Positions 6,302 to 7,503 of a DNA stretch of 7,503 nt are shown here, piece after piece. Origin of the DNA: Promethearchaeota archaeon. GTDB lineage: Archaea; Asgardarchaeota; Lokiarchaeia; Sigynarchaeales; SOKP01. The notes below the pieces were generated by a model that worked only from the letters and a program-made list of their open reading frames with translations, was not told the origin of the DNA and ran no database searches. The stretch is from NCBI GenBank assembly GCA_014730295.1, contig WJIN01000472.1, positions 1 through 7,503 of the forward strand, read 5' to 3'. The number at the start of each line of letters is the position of its first letter. The first letter of the stretch is position 1. Made by a program: the position numbers and the translations under genes.

Positions 6302-6775
6302 AGAATGGAGTGTTGATATCGAGACTAGGGCGTGTTTTGAAACCAGTAAACAGAGCACGATCGAACTTTTGTGAAGCATCGCCAGACAGTTTCCGGTCGA
6401 TTTTCCCAGGTAAATAGCGGTGCGCTGAAATTGCTATGTGTCTTGTCCGCCGAATCTTCCAGATTGTAGGAACTTTTAAAACAGGCCCTAATCCAGGAAG
6501 CTGAGATTGGCAGTGATGAGACCAAACAGCTTATTGAGAGAGCTTATCCGGTCCTGCTTGACTGGAAATGACCGAAAGCAACCAAGGATTGCGAGTGCTA
6601 TGCTGAGATCGAAGCACTTCTAGGACGACTAGTTATCGACATATCCATGCTAGATTCTCGTAGGGCGATGCAGATCACCACGTCATTGTCTTCTCCCTCA
6701 ACGAGAGTTTCTACGCTTAAGGGGATTGCTTCCCAGACAGGGTTTGGCGATGATCTTATTCAGAGAATAGTTTAG
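6302..6775 (+). pseudogene. Decayed coding sequence downstream of cap3
   Basis: No intact gene is present in this stretch. One frame from 6470 to the TAG at 6773-6775 reads for 101 codons with only a single internal stop (TGA 6569-6571). The first part gives residues such as EAEIGSDETKQLIERAYPVL and the second includes CYAEIEALLGRLVIDISML and GFGDDLIQRIV, both protein-like. In another frame, 6279-6371 reads 31 sense codons (including PPDEEWSVDIETRACFETSK) before a TGA at 6372-6374. This pattern suits a gene broken by point mutations and indels, perhaps an extra CBASS or neighbouring gene before the IS arrived. No family is recognisable. No convincing terminator follows cap3. Low to moderate confidence that it was ever coding. 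Confidence 0.3.
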
Positions 6776-6804
6776 TTTAGAATCTATCCGAAATTCGAGA
6801 GGGA

Positions 6805-6833
6805 TTGACGAAAATGGCGTAACCTGCTATAGC
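6805..6833 (+). promoter_or_regulatory. Transposase promoter
   Basis: TTGACG (6805-6810, 5 of 6 to consensus) and TATAGC (6828-6833, 4 of 6) are spaced by the ideal 17 bp. Transcription would begin near 6840, some 30 nt before the transposase ATG. The left arm of the 12-bp inverted repeat lies within the spacer, so it is absent from transcripts made here. Confidence 0.5.
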
Positions 6834-6872
6834 TTGAGTTGACCAAATCCAAGCAAAGTGAGGTTACGCCAT
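6814..6872 (+). repeat. 12-bp inverted repeat covering the transposase start codon
   Basis: ATGGCGTAACCT (6814-6825) and AGGTTACGCCAT (6861-6872) are perfect reverse complements separated by 35 nt. The right arm includes part of the likely Shine-Dalgarno sequence (GTGAGG, 6858-6863) and the A and T of the ATG at 6871. Folding in RNA would hide the start site. Confidence 0.75.
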
Positions 6873-7503
6873 GGCTAAACAGTGTAGCACAAAACCAAAA
6901 AATGTGGATTACTTTAGCGTTCCGCGTCCGTTGTGGCGACGCATCAAGAAACACTTGCCGAAGCAGCCGAAGAAAAGGGGACCCGGTCGCCCTCGGGTCA
7001 GCAACCGTGCGGTGGTCAACGGAATTTGGTATGTCCTGTGGACAGGATGTCAGTGGAAAGCGGTGCATCGCGATTGGTTTGGCGTCTCCAGCAGCGTGTT
7101 GCACGAGCGTTTTCAGAGTTGGCAACGCGCTGGCATCTGGGAGAAAGTGTTCCAGACGATGGTGCGCTTCTATGCTCGCCAGCGACACATCGGATGGAAG
7201 TGGCAATCGGTCGACAGCAAATCGTGTCCCGCGCCTCTGGGGGGCGAAGACACTGGCAAAAACCCGACCGATCGCGCCAAAAGTGGCAGCAAGATCCACA
7301 TTCTGGTCGATGAACGCGGGGCGCCGTTGGCGGTTAACATTACGGGAGCAAACGAACACGATAAATGGTCGGCCGACGACCTGATTTTCTCGATCGTGGT
7401 ACCACGGCCGTCGAGTGAGCAGCACTTTTGTGCCGATAAAGGCTATGATTATCCTGATGTCCATGAGGTGGTCCGAGATGCGAAGTACGTGCCCCACATC
7501 AAA
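6871..7503 (+). CDS. IS5-family DDE transposase, 3' end beyond window
   Basis: The frame from ATG 6871 is open to the last base (211 codons), so the gene is cut by the window rather than broken. The N-terminal part (about 19-95) is the helix-turn-helix region typical of IS5-family proteins, with a GPGRPR stretch (37-42) and the conserved WYVLWTGCQWKAV (53-65). The catalytic part shows the first aspartate in QSVDSKS (D115), the usual following segment with GxDTGKNPTDRAKSGSKIH (125-143), NITGANEHD (156-164), and the second aspartate in CADKGYD (D189). The catalytic glutamate would lie outside the window. It catalyses cut-and-paste movement of its element. The start is set by GTGAGG 7 nt upstream. 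Nothing visible suggests inactivation. Confidence 0.9.
   Translation, partial: MAKQCSTKPKNVDYFSVPRPLWRRIKKHLPKQPKKRGPGRPRVSNRAVVNGIWYVLWTGCQWKAVHRDWFGVSSSVLHERFQSWQRAGIWEKVFQTMVRFYARQRHIGWKWQSVDSKSCPAPLGGEDTGKNPTDRAKSGSKIHILVDERGAPLAVNITGANEHDKWSADDLIFSIVVPRPSSEQHFCADKGYDYPDVHEVVRDAKYVPHIK

Larger units (their letters stand above)
6781..7503 (+). mobile_element. IS5-family insertion sequence, left part, cut by window edge
   Basis: The transposase gene at 6871 and its own promoter and hairpin define an insertion sequence that continues beyond the window. The left end cannot be set exactly, because the matching right inverted repeat is not visible; it probably lies between 6781 and 6805, after the TTTAGTTTAG at 6771-6780. 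TTAG matches the short YTAR-type target reported for some IS5-family elements, which is suggestive only. The element lies in the same orientation as the CBASS operon and forms its right boundary. Confidence 0.6.

Noticed and set aside
6208..6417. 69-codon ORF across the cap3 3' end
   Set aside because: It overlaps cap3 in another frame, has no ribosome binding site and no recognisable sequence.
6839..7384. 181-codon + strand ORF overlapping the transposase
   Set aside because: It is in another frame of the transposase gene and has none of the IS5 motifs.
6784..7497. 237-codon minus-strand ORF
   Set aside because: It is fully antisense to the transposase, whose frame carries clear IS5 motifs; it is a shadow.

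Overview
The window holds a complete four-gene operon on the + strand (1353-6301). It reads as a type II CBASS (cyclic-oligonucleotide-based anti-phage signalling system). The order is a PD-(D/E)xK nuclease-SAVED effector (Cap4-like), a CD-NTase cyclic-nucleotide synthase, a fused E2-E1 ubiquitin-transfer-like protein (Cap2) and a JAB/JAMM isopeptidase (Cap3). The genes are 18 nt apart, overlapping, and 4 nt apart. A near-consensus promoter (TTGTCA, 16 bp, TAAAAT) lies about 80 bp before the first gene, and each gene has a visible Shine-Dalgarno sequence.

Expected working, from characterised type II CBASS: on phage infection the CD-NTase makes a cyclic oligonucleotide. The SAVED domain of the effector binds it and releases the nuclease, which destroys DNA and aborts the infection. 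Cap2 primes the CD-NTase by conjugating its C-terminal residue to targets, and Cap3 reverses this. The CD-NTase here has a flexible tail ending in glycine, which suits that model. The product nucleotide and the trigger cannot be read from sequence.

The flanks are scrambled accessory DNA. Positions 1-475 hold no convincing complete gene, but carry two strong hairpins: a minus-strand terminator at 300-334 and a plus-strand terminator at 383-416. At 476-988 an ORF begins as a small two-helix membrane protein and then runs antisense through a GC-rich fragment of a HerA/VirD4-type P-loop ATPase (852-1148, minus), so its C-terminus is probably not native. Downstream of the operon, 6302-6775 looks like decayed coding sequence with in-frame stops. 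From about 6781 to the right edge is the left part of an IS5-family insertion sequence. Its transposase (6871 to the edge) is cut by the window and has its own promoter. A perfect 12-bp inverted repeat appears arranged to block translation from read-through transcripts.

Organism: a bacterium of moderate GC. The mix of a CBASS island, an IS5-type transposase and a HerA/VirD4 fragment would suit Chloroflexota or another large-genome environmental lineage, but this is a weak inference. No rRNA, tRNA or housekeeping gene is present to place it. The core system is a known type. The less ordinary parts are the unassigned middle of the effector, the unusual start sites, the shortened JAMM loop and the IS start-codon hairpin.
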